Origin: Marinilabiliales bacterium
GTDB lineage: Bacteria > Bacteroidota > Bacteroidia > Bacteroidales > PUMT01
Reading direction: 5' to 3'
DNA length: 43,958 bases
NCBI GenBank assembly: GCA_007695015.1
Contig: REEN01000027.1
Coordinates: 68,994 to 112,951, forward strand
A program made the position numbers and the translations under genes. This document shows positions 24,039 through 31,665 of the stretch, piece by piece. Below the pieces are notes generated by a model. It saw only the letters and a program-made list of their open reading frames with translations, did no database searches and was not told the DNA's origin. Every line of letters starts with the position of its first letter. Position 1 is the stretch's first letter.

Positions 24039-25226
24039 ATGAGCAAAAGAACTCTCTTTTTACTGGCATCCCTGGCGGCAACAATGCTGGTTTTAAGTTC
24101 AGCATGTAAAAAAGAGCCCGGCATTGATGAAATAATTGAAAGTATAAGGCAGGTCCATGCACCCGATGCACGCGAAAACATCTTTGAAATAAAAGCTGAA
24201 TGGCAGGGCGGGATGAAGGTGAACATTTCAGGAGAGGTTGACAACGAAGCATTAAAGCGCGCCATCATAGATTCGCTGTCCGCTGCCGGATTTGAAATAT
24301 CAGAACAAATAGACGTTCTGCCTGTTAACGTTCCCTGGACGTGGGCCCTGGTCAACATCAGCGTTGCAAACATCAGGGCCACCCCCTCCCACCGGTCCGA
24401 GCTTGTAACACAGGCAATCCTGGGAAACCCGGTCAGGGTATTAAAGGAGCAGGGCTCATGGGTTCTCGTGCAGACCCCCGACCGGTATCTTGGATGGTGC
24501 AGCAAATCGTCACTGGAAGGCATGGATGTTGATGAACTGTATAAATGGAAAAGTTCTCCCCGGGTAATCTATTCTGAAATCCACGGTTTTATCAACAGTC
24601 TGCATGGCCAAACGGTTTCAGATATTACAGCAGGTGCAATCCTTGTAAAAGAAGGCAGCGAAGGAGATCTTCTGAAAGTAAGACTGCCTGACGGCCGGAA
24701 CGGAACAGTAGCAAGGCATATGGCATATTGTCTTGAAGAATGGAGCAGAGAAGCCATTCCTTCAGCTGACAGGATAGCAGAAACAGCAATGGCTATGCAT
24801 GGCTTTCCCTACCTTTGGGGGGGAACCTCACCTAAAGGGATGGACTGCAGCGGATATACCAGGATCGTATGGTTCATGAACGGAATGGTCATTGCAAGAG
24901 ATGCATCTCTCCAGGCACGGCATGGTAACCCGGTAGACCTGGCCGGCCGGCAATATCTTGAAACCGGCGACCTGCTTTTTTTCCGGACAAACCCCGGCGA
25001 CGCTGACGGATCCCCTGTAACACACGTAGCGATATATTTGGGAGATTCTGAGTATATTCATGCAGCAGGGATGGTGACTGTCAATAGTCTTGACAGTTTA
25101 AGGGACAACTACAGCGCCTACAGGGCATCCACCCTGCAAAGCGCCAGGAGGACACCCTCCGGTTCGTCAGAGCCAGGCCTGTTACCCGTTAAGGATCATC
25201 CATGGTATTTTAATCAAACCCGATAA
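24039..25226 (+). CDS. NlpC/P60 lipoprotein with SH3b domains (gamma-D-glutamyl-diamino acid endopeptidase-like)
   Basis: A 395-residue predicted lipoprotein. The type II signal ends at LSSAC (Cys23). Residues 24-95 are an N-terminal domain. Two SH3b-like domains follow (about 105-160, with NIRATPSHRSELVTQAILG, and 180-235). The NlpC/P60 domain (245-385) has Cys270 in KGMDCSGY, His329 in THVAIYLG and a third polar residue, His341, in YIHAAG. The SH3b-SH3b-NlpC layout matches YkfC-type enzymes that cleave the gamma-D-Glu-diamino acid bond of murein peptides with a free L-Ala end. The next gene, only 3 bases away, is a dipeptide epimerase, the classical partner for the L-Ala-D-Glu this enzyme releases. 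The start at 24039 gives a clean lipoprotein signal. Confidence 0.9.
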   Translation: MSKRTLFLLASLAATMLVLSSACKKEPGIDEIIESIRQVHAPDARENIFEIKAEWQGGMKVNISGEVDNEALKRAIIDSLSAAGFEISEQIDVLPVNVPWTWALVNISVANIRATPSHRSELVTQAILGNPVRVLKEQGSWVLVQTPDRYLGWCSKSSLEGMDVDELYKWKSSPRVIYSEIHGFINSLHGQTVSDITAGAILVKEGSEGDLLKVRLPDGRNGTVARHMAYCLEEWSREAIPSADRIAETAMAMHGFPYLWGGTSPKGMDCSGYTRIVWFMNGMVIARDASLQARHGNPVDLAGRQYLETGDLLFFRTNPGDADGSPVTHVAIYLGDSEYIHAAGMVTVNSLDSLRDNYSAYRASTLQSARRTPSGSSEPGLLPVKDHPWYFNQTR

Positions 25227-25229
25227 GTT

Positions 25230-26366
25230 ATGGTATCCAGAAGAAACTTCATCAAAAAGGCAGGCTTGCTGGCAGGTTCAACACTGGTAACATCCCGGGT
25301 GGCCGGGGCAGGCCTGATTGGTAACCGTTCGCCAGTCAAAGAGTCAAAAAAGCTGACTTTCAGCTTCAGGCCCTATGAGGTCAGGCTCAAACACGTATTT
25401 ACCCTTGCAGCCGGCAGCCGGACCACAACACCTGTCGTTTTTACCGAAATTGGTTGTGACGGCCATATTGGTTACGGTGAGGCATCCATGCCCCCCTACC
25501 TCGGAGAGAGTCACGAGACGGTCCTTAACTTCCTGAATAAAGTGGACCTGTCACAGTTCAATGACCCATTCCGGATTGAAGAGATCAACAGTTATATAGA
25601 ATCTATCGCCCCGGGCAATTACGCGGCAAAGGCCTCGGTTGACATAGCCCTTCACGACCTGACGGGCAAGTTGCTTGGTGAGCCCTGGTATCGCCTGTGG
25701 GGTTACAGTCCCGACAAAACACCTTTTACATCTTATACAATAGGGATCGACACTCCCGAAGTGGTAAGGGAAAAGACAAGGGAAGCATCGGAATTCAGGA
25801 TACTTAAGGTGAAACTGGGTCTTGACACCGACAAGGAGATGATCACGACCATACGCTCGGTAACCGACACTCCGATCTGTGTCGATGTAAATCAGGGATG
25901 GAAAGACCGTGAGTTTGCCCTTGAGATGATCCACTGGCTCAATGAGCGTAACGTGGTGTTCGTTGAGCAGCCGATGCCTGTAGAGGCAATTGACGACATG
26001 GCCTGGCTCACAGAAAGGAGTCCCCTTCCTACAATCGCAGATGAAGCTTTACAGGGTCCTTCAGATATAGGAAAGGTTTACGGCGCCTATGACGGCATCA
26101 ACATCAAGCTGATGAAGTGCGGCGGCATGAGGGCGGCCCGCCAGATGGTCAGCACCGCAAGGTCGCTGGGAATGAAGGTTATGATTGGGTGCATGATTGA
26201 GAGTTCGTGTGCCGTTACCGCTGCGGCTCAACTGTCGCCGGCGGTGGACTGGGCTGATCTTGACGGCAACCTGCTCATCAATAATGACGTTTTTGAAGGT
26301 CTTAAAATAATTGACGGCAGAGTAACGTTACCTGACAGGCCCGGAATTGGAGTTGTACCTCTGTAA
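25230..26366 (+). CDS. Dipeptide epimerase (L-Ala-D/L-Glu epimerase-like), Tat-exported
   Basis: A 378-residue enolase-superfamily enzyme of the muconate-lactonizing branch. Catalytic residues typical of L-Ala-D/L-Glu epimerases are visible: the K-x-K pair Lys193/Lys195 (LKVKLG), metal ligands Asp219 (CVDVNQG), Glu246 (VEQPMP) and Asp271 (IADEA), and Lys293 (INIKLMKCGG). The N-terminus MVSRRNFIKKAGLLAG is a clear twin-arginine signal, so a folded, metal-loaded enzyme would be sent to the periplasm or an envelope face. The characterised bacterial versions are cytoplasmic, so the location is notable. It overlaps in function with the NlpC/P60 lipoprotein three bases upstream: together they would release and epimerise L-Ala-D-Glu outside the cytoplasm. 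Related dipeptide specificities are possible. Confidence 0.88.
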   Translation: MVSRRNFIKKAGLLAGSTLVTSRVAGAGLIGNRSPVKESKKLTFSFRPYEVRLKHVFTLAAGSRTTTPVVFTEIGCDGHIGYGEASMPPYLGESHETVLNFLNKVDLSQFNDPFRIEEINSYIESIAPGNYAAKASVDIALHDLTGKLLGEPWYRLWGYSPDKTPFTSYTIGIDTPEVVREKTREASEFRILKVKLGLDTDKEMITTIRSVTDTPICVDVNQGWKDREFALEMIHWLNERNVVFVEQPMPVEAIDDMAWLTERSPLPTIADEALQGPSDIGKVYGAYDGINIKLMKCGGMRAARQMVSTARSLGMKVMIGCMIESSCAVTAAAQLSPAVDWADLDGNLLINNDVFEGLKIIDGRVTLPDRPGIGVVPL

Positions 26367-26445
26367 GGCACAGATGCATACTTGCATGTCAAATAACTTA
26401 TAAACAAGGCAATAACCAAATTCTCGGCAAACAAAAAAAGGCTGT

Positions 26446-27453
26446 ATGAAAAGAAAAGCACAAAGAACAAGGCTGGGCATATTTATATTGATCAGCTCTG
26501 CACTTCTGCTGATAATTGTGGGATTGTTCACGGCGCGCAGAATATTTGAGCAGAAGGATACCTATTACGTGGCCTACAGCGATATCTCGGTGAGCGGACT
26601 CGATGTGGGAAGTCCGGTCAAGTACCTTGGCATCAACGTGGGAACCATCTCAAATATAAGAATTGACCCGGACGATGTAAGCACCATTATCGTCAGACTG
26701 TCGCTTGATGCCGGCACACCTGTCAAGAAAGATGCCGTAGCCGATATTGTGGCAATAGGGATTACCGGGCTGAAAACAATCGAGATCAGGGGAGGAACAA
26801 AAGAAGCCGAATTTCTTGAGCCGGAAAGCTTCATCGAACCGGGATCAACCATGGCGGCCGATCTGACCGGAAGAGCGGAGAACCTGACCTGGCGGGTAGA
26901 GGAGATACTTAATAACCTGCAGCTTTTTACACACCCCGATAATATGGCCGGGTTTACCACTGCAGCATCAGGTATTTCAGAACTGGCTGAGACCACCTCC
27001 CGTACAGTTGCCGCCCTTGATGAGATGCTTGCAGAGAACAGGCAGTATATCAGGAATGCCACCCTTGCGCTTGACAATATCAGCAGCCGGATGGACGGAT
27101 CATCTGAAGAGCTGGCAGCAGCCATCGGAAAGTTTAACGAAATCATGCAGGGTGATGAAATATCCGAGGTGCTTGGAAACCTAAGGGATATCTCACTTTC
27201 TGTAAGGGAGGCAAATATGAAGGAACTGATCGAAAGCCTTGCTGCAGCAACAATGCAGACACAGAGCCTGCTTGTAAGGCTGGATGCGGACTTTGAGGAG
27301 AGCAGCATGCACCTGAATGAGAACCTGGTTCTTCTGCAATATACCCTTGAAAACCTGAACGAAGCCTCAAGGAAAATAAATATCGACCCTTCGGTACTCA
27401 TAAGGGGGCCCGGAACCAGGAATATACCTGACAGGAATCTAAGGGGTAACTAA
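26446..27453 (+). CDS. MCE/MlaD family substrate-binding protein
   Basis: A 335-residue protein with one membrane anchor (about residues 9-29) and one MCE domain (about 37-115; YYVAYSDISVSGLDVGSPVKYLGINVGTI). A long helical region, possibly coiled coil, follows (140-310). In Mla-type systems a hexamer of such proteins forms a lipid tunnel on top of the MlaE permease in the periplasm. It is the first gene of a four-gene Mla-like operon, with gaps of 18, 85 and 18 bases to the later genes. The long helical tail is longer than in MlaD of Escherichia coli and resembles PqiB/LetB or actinobacterial forms that bridge more of the periplasm. Confidence 0.87.
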   Translation: MKRKAQRTRLGIFILISSALLLIIVGLFTARRIFEQKDTYYVAYSDISVSGLDVGSPVKYLGINVGTISNIRIDPDDVSTIIVRLSLDAGTPVKKDAVADIVAIGITGLKTIEIRGGTKEAEFLEPESFIEPGSTMAADLTGRAENLTWRVEEILNNLQLFTHPDNMAGFTTAASGISELAETTSRTVAALDEMLAENRQYIRNATLALDNISSRMDGSSEELAAAIGKFNEIMQGDEISEVLGNLRDISLSVREANMKELIESLAAATMQTQSLLVRLDADFEESSMHLNENLVLLQYTLENLNEASRKINIDPSVLIRGPGTRNIPDRNLRGN

Positions 27454-27471
27454 TCATAAAACTTATCTGTT

Positions 27472-28083
27472 ATGTCACGAATAATATTTGTACTCCTTGT
27501 CCTTGCGGTAATAACAGCCGGATGCCTTACAAGGAAACAGCCGGTGACAAGACACTATGTGCTTGAATACCCGCATACGGAGACCTTGCATGTAAAACAG
27601 GAAGCGGCTATCAAAGGCACCTGCATTGTCAGAACGGCAGAGGTCTCGCCTGCCTACGCAACCCACCAGATAGTCCTGAGAGAGAATACACACGAGATCA
27701 GGTATTTCACATTTAACACCTGGGCTGTGAGGCCTGAGCAGAGCCTGACCGGCATCATTTTCAGGTTCCTTGAGGAACACAATGTATTTGAAGCAATAAG
27801 GGAACCCGGACTACTGCAGGAGGCTGACTACACTCTTGATACAAGGATTGACAACCTGGAAGTGATCAGTGAGAGCAGGGATCATATTGCACGCCTGGTT
27901 CTCGAGTTCAGGCTGACAGACAATAATGAGAACAAAGTTGTTAACGTACACAGGGCCGACAAAAGAACGGTTCTTGACGACAGGGACCTGAACTTATTTG
28001 CGGCAGCCGTAGTTTCGATGTTCACAGAGGAGCTGGAAAAATTTACCGGCCAGGTAAAAGATATACTGGCTAACCCCATCTAA
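27472..28083 (+). CDS. ABC-type transport auxiliary lipoprotein (PqiC-like)
   Basis: A 203-residue lipoprotein with a type II signal ending at ITAGC (Cys18). The body fits the ABC_trans_aux family (PqiC and relatives): RHYVLEYPHTE, IVLRENTHEIRYFTFNTWAVRP and a C-terminal LFAAAVVSMFTEELEKF. In PqiABC and similar systems this lipoprotein sits at the outer membrane and meets the MCE tunnel. Placement directly after the MCE gene and before the permease gene supports that role. Its last four bases and stop begin the first copy of a duplicated 43-bp segment. Confidence 0.82.
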   Translation: MSRIIFVLLVLAVITAGCLTRKQPVTRHYVLEYPHTETLHVKQEAAIKGTCIVRTAEVSPAYATHQIVLRENTHEIRYFTFNTWAVRPEQSLTGIIFRFLEEHNVFEAIREPGLLQEADYTLDTRIDNLEVISESRDHIARLVLEFRLTDNNENKVVNVHRADKRTVLDDRDLNLFAAAVVSMFTEELEKFTGQVKDILANPI

Positions 28084-28191
28084 AAACCTTTTGCAGTGGT
28101 TAAAACAGGTAAGATAAAGCAGCCATTGACAGCAACTTTCTGCCATGTCCATCTAAAAACCTTTTGCAGTGGTTAAAAAAGGTAAAATAAA
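28076..28191 (+). repeat. Two 43-bp near-identical direct copies, 73 bp apart, over the STAS-MlaE start
   Basis: Copy 1 (28076-28118) and copy 2 (28149-28191) agree at 41 of 43 positions. Copy 1 overlaps the stop of the auxiliary lipoprotein gene; copy 2 holds the GTG start of the permease gene. Copy 1 has its own GTG (28096), which opens 26 sense codons ending in TAA at 28174-28176, overlapping the real GTG (28169-28171) in another frame. The 73-base offset shifts the frame, so the first start is now dead or only a coupling leader. Confidence 0.85.
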
Positions 28192-29308
28192 ACCTTCCGG
28201 TGAGTTACTGAACCCCGGCAATATCAGTTGCCGGCATAAAGATGGTACACTTTTTATCAATGGCAGTATCCTGGCCTCAGGTACCGGAACATTTTACAGG
28301 GCGATCGGGAAAGAGATCCCCGCACTTAAGGGCAAGGTCCGGACCATCAACCTTGACGGCATCACGGACATTGACAGTGCCGGTGTTACAGCCTTATACC
28401 ATGTTAGAAGATTGCTTGGATCGGAAGGTGATATTACCATTGAGACAGAAAAAGCTTCCATAAAAAAGAAGCTGGATCTGTTCAGTCCGAGCGGACTTAA
28501 ACAGGCATCCCCGCCGCCTGAAGGATCACTTGCAGAAAGGATAGGCGAAAAGGCCCACTGGCTGTTCACAAGCTATCTTTACGGTTTCATCAACCTTGCG
28601 GCAAACATCTTTTACTGGTCGGTGTCTGACATTTTTAAAAGACGGACATTCCGCGAAGGTGAGTTTATAAACCAGTCTGTCAAAATCGGGGTTAACGCCT
28701 CCATGATAATTGTATTCATGTCGTTTGCCATAGGGCTTGTGCTGGCTGTGCACTCCGGGTCCCAACTGAGCACCTTCGGCGCCAATATTTACATTGTAGA
28801 CCTTACCGTCATTGCGGTAATGAGCCAGATGGGGCCGCTGATAACTGCAATCCTTGTCGCCGGAAGAAGCAGTTCATCTATCGCCGCAGAGATAGCCACC
28901 ATGAAGGTCACCTCCGAACTGGATGCCCTGAATACAATGGGACTGGACCCTGTGCGTTTCGTTGTAGTACCGAAACTTTACGCATGTCTTTTCACCATGC
29001 CATTCCTTATAATACTCGCTAATGTATCGGGTATTGCAGGCGGAGCAACAGCTGCCTACCTAACCCTTGATATAACACCCGAGATATTCATCAACCGTAT
29101 GGGGCGGATAATGCAGAACAAGGATCTGCTGACCGGATTTGTCAAGAGCCAGGTGTATGCCGCACTCATTGTGCTCACAGGCAGTTTTTACGGTTTCAGC
29201 GTGGAAAGAGGGGCCGAGGGCGTCGGAAGAGTTACCACTCTTGCAGTGGTGGTGTCCATTTCCCTTGTAATACTGGCAGACAGTGTAATGGGTCTTTTGT
29301 TCTATTAA
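28169..29308 (+). CDS. MlaE-like lipid transport permease with N-terminal STAS domain
   Basis: A 379-residue permease. Residues 20-110 are a STAS-like domain (INLDGITDIDSAGVTALYHV at 60-79), corresponding to MlaB of Escherichia coli but fused to the permease. Residues 120-379 are the MlaE/YrbE core: GEFINQSVKIGVNAS, a hydrophobic stretch, then GPLITAILVAGRSSSSIAAEIATMKVTSELDALNTMGLDP (in the MlaE signature), and TM helices to the C-terminus. It would form the inner-membrane part of the MCE/ABC lipid transporter. The GTG start is the only one available before an in-frame stop (28154) and lies in the second copy of a duplicated segment. MlaF follows after 18 bases. Confidence 0.9.
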   Translation: MVKKGKIKPSGELLNPGNISCRHKDGTLFINGSILASGTGTFYRAIGKEIPALKGKVRTINLDGITDIDSAGVTALYHVRRLLGSEGDITIETEKASIKKKLDLFSPSGLKQASPPPEGSLAERIGEKAHWLFTSYLYGFINLAANIFYWSVSDIFKRRTFREGEFINQSVKIGVNASMIIVFMSFAIGLVLAVHSGSQLSTFGANIYIVDLTVIAVMSQMGPLITAILVAGRSSSSIAAEIATMKVTSELDALNTMGLDPVRFVVVPKLYACLFTMPFLIILANVSGIAGGATAAYLTLDITPEIFINRMGRIMQNKDLLTGFVKSQVYAALIVLTGSFYGFSVERGAEGVGRVTTLAVVVSISLVILADSVMGLLFY

Positions 29309-29326
29309 AAATATTAAACCCGGTTC

Positions 29327-30073
29327 ATGGATAAGATAATAGATGTACAGAGGCTTTATGCAGAGATCGACGGCAATGAGATACTCAGTGATGTATCATT
29401 TTGTGCCCTGGAAGGCGAGGTCACAGCTATTATCGGTGGCAGCGGCTCAGGTAAAACCACTGTCCTGAAGCATCTTCTGGGTCTATACCCTGTAAGTCGC
29501 GGATACGTATCCGTTCTTGGCCGCAGTCTTGCCGAACTGACAGAAAAGGAGCAGCGCGACCTCTACCTTGAGATGGGAGTCCTTTATCAGGACGGGGCGT
29601 TGCTGAATTCGATGACTGTGGCAGAAAATATAGCCCTTCCTCTCAGGCACCAGGGTAATATTCCCGAAGCGCTTACCGCCGACATTGTACGCATGAAACT
29701 CAGACTGGTGAACCTTGAAGACACATATTACCTCTATCCATCGCAGCTCAGTGGGGGTATGCTTAAAAGAGCCGCACTGGCCAGGGCCATTGCCATGGAT
29801 CCGCCACTGCTTTTCTGCGACGAGCCTGGTGCCGGACTGGACCCGGCATCGCTCGAATCACTCGATAACCTTATCCTAAACCTCAAAAACCTGCTTGGCA
29901 TTTCTGTGATACTTGTTACCCACGAGGTCTCCAGCATTGTCCGTACTGCAAACCGGATAGTGTACCTTGATAACGGCAGGGTTCTTTTTGAGGGCTCCAC
30001 CGACCAGGCACTCAAATCTGAAATTCCCCAACTGGCAGATTTCTTCTCGGTTATCAGGAAGAAACAGAGCTGA
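29327..30073 (+). CDS. MlaF-like ABC transporter ATP-binding protein
   Basis: A 248-residue ATPase with Walker A GGSGSGKT (37-44), Q loop near Gln89, signature LSGGM (142-146), Walker B LLFCDEP (162-168) and switch His in VTHE. Its pattern is that of MlaF/Ttg2A: the short QDGALLNSMTVAENIALPLR segment follows the Q loop. It would drive the STAS-MlaE permease from the cytoplasm. It is the last gene of the lipid-transport operon. A short GC-rich dyad (CACCGG/CCGGTG, 30074-30098) follows the stop but has no U-run. Confidence 0.93.
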   Translation: MDKIIDVQRLYAEIDGNEILSDVSFCALEGEVTAIIGGSGSGKTTVLKHLLGLYPVSRGYVSVLGRSLAELTEKEQRDLYLEMGVLYQDGALLNSMTVAENIALPLRHQGNIPEALTADIVRMKLRLVNLEDTYYLYPSQLSGGMLKRAALARAIAMDPPLLFCDEPGAGLDPASLESLDNLILNLKNLLGISVILVTHEVSSIVRTANRIVYLDNGRVLFEGSTDQALKSEIPQLADFFSVIRKKQS

Positions 30074-30260
30074 CACCGGAAAGCGGGTGAACCCGGTGCA
30101 GCCGGCTAAAACTACTTGGTAAAATATCCTGCCTGCAGGGGAGCTCCCTTACGGTTAATTTTTATTATATTGCTCCGGTTATTGTTGCTGCCGGCTGATT
30201 AAAACATCGCTCCATAAATAACGCACAAATGATTTTTTAAACCTGCAACAAACCCCTTAT

Positions 30261-31541
30261 ATGACACTCAACTATATCTGGATAGGTTTCTTTATCGTCG
30301 CCATGCTGGTGGCACTGCTTAGGGTGCTGGGATATCTTTTCGGGAGCACCCTTGAGCCACTCCTTGGATATGTCTTTTCAGAAGCTGACAGGGATGTGTT
30401 TATTGCTATCGTCGAAAGCACTTTTGAAATGGCAAAGATCAGCGTCGATATAGCGATATACCTGATCGGCGTAATGGCACTTTGGCTTGGAATAATGAGA
30501 ATCGGAGAAAAGGGTGGTGCGGTGAGCGGACTCACACGGATGGTCATGCCTTTTTTCAGGAGGATATTCCCTGAGCTTCCCGACAGGCATCCCGCCTTCG
30601 GTTCGATGACCATGAATATCTGTGCAAATATGCTGGGACTGGACAATGCAGCTACACCACTGGGCATAAAGGCAATGCAGGAACTTCAGGAGGCCAGCAC
30701 CGACAAGACCAGGGCCTCCAACTCGCAGATAATGTTCATAGTGCTTAATACCAGCGGACTGACCCTTATACCGGTATCGGTGATGGCCATCAGGGCAGCC
30801 ATGGGAGCCGCCAATCCGGCTGACATTTTCCTGCCGATAATGCTCACTACTTTTTTTTCCACTATTGCAGGATTGCTTATAGTGTCAGCAATACAGCGCA
30901 TCAATCTTTTTAACAGGGTAGTGCTGGCATACCTGGGAGGATTGTCACTTATCATCGGACTTATAATCTGGATATTCAGCAACATGGCCTCGGCCACGAT
31001 AGCCGTGGTCTCAACCTTTGCAGGCAATATGATGCTTTTCCTGGTTATTATACTCTTCATCCTGCTGGCCTGGAGAAAAAAGGTAAATGTCTATGAACAG
31101 TTCATCGAAGGAGCAAAGGAAGGTTTCCAGGTTGCAGTCAGAATTATCCCGTACCTGGTGGCTATGCTTGTTGCTATCGGTGTGCTCAGGGCATCAGGGG
31201 CGCTCGATATGGTGGTCTCTGCAATAGGCTGGCTCGTGGGGCTTACCGGTGCCGATACCGAGTTTGTCGGGGCGCTGCCTACAGCTTTCATGAAGCCCCT
31301 GAGTGGCAGCGGGGCAAGGGGCATGATGATCGAGGCGTTCAATCACTACGGCGTTGACTCATTTGTTGGACGGATGGCAGCTACCTTCCAGGGATCAACG
31401 GAAACAACCTTTTATACGATAGCCGTTTACTTTGGCGCGATAGGTGTACGTAATATCAGATATACCGTGGGTTGCGGACTTTTTGCAGATCTTACCGCGG
31501 TGGTTGCCGGGATCTTTATCGCAACACTCTTTTTCGGCTGA
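30261..31541 (+). CDS. Fused SpmA-SpmB membrane protein (nucleoside-recognition/Gate domain)
   Basis: A 426-residue membrane protein with about ten hydrophobic segments. The N-terminal half (1-205) is SpmA-like (FGSMTMNICANMLGLDNAATPLGIKAM); the C-terminal half (230-426) is SpmB-like (KPLSGSGARGMMIEAF, GSTETTFYTIAVYFGAIGVRNIRYT). In Bacillus, SpmA and SpmB act in spore-core maturation. Bacteroidota do not make spores but often carry this fusion, whose transport substrate is unknown. It appears to be a single gene, 187 bases after the lipid-transport operon and 124 before the GH42-type gene. Confidence 0.88.
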   Translation: MTLNYIWIGFFIVAMLVALLRVLGYLFGSTLEPLLGYVFSEADRDVFIAIVESTFEMAKISVDIAIYLIGVMALWLGIMRIGEKGGAVSGLTRMVMPFFRRIFPELPDRHPAFGSMTMNICANMLGLDNAATPLGIKAMQELQEASTDKTRASNSQIMFIVLNTSGLTLIPVSVMAIRAAMGAANPADIFLPIMLTTFFSTIAGLLIVSAIQRINLFNRVVLAYLGGLSLIIGLIIWIFSNMASATIAVVSTFAGNMMLFLVIILFILLAWRKKVNVYEQFIEGAKEGFQVAVRIIPYLVAMLVAIGVLRASGALDMVVSAIGWLVGLTGADTEFVGALPTAFMKPLSGSGARGMMIEAFNHYGVDSFVGRMAATFQGSTETTFYTIAVYFGAIGVRNIRYTVGCGLFADLTAVVAGIFIATLFFG

Positions 31542-31665
31542 TACTGGAATCAATATAATTGGGACAGTCCCCACAACAGATAACAATTTAAACTTATACT
31601 ACAAGCAGATATTGTCAAAAATTTGATGTGAACAAAAACCAAAATCTACCTAAATCCTGACTGTT

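Noticed and set aside
26574-27401. A 275-codon minus-strand reading inside the MCE gene
   Set aside because: Antisense to a clear MCE/MlaD gene in a consistent operon; Ser-rich composition typical of shadow frames.
30074-30098. A terminator after the MlaF-like gene
   Set aside because: CACCGG/CCGGTG forms six pairs over a 13-base loop without a U-run; too weak to call.
30261-31541. Sporulation function from the SpmA-SpmB match
   Set aside because: No other sporulation gene is present and the SpoIID-like protein belongs to the salvage operon, as is usual in Bacteroidota.
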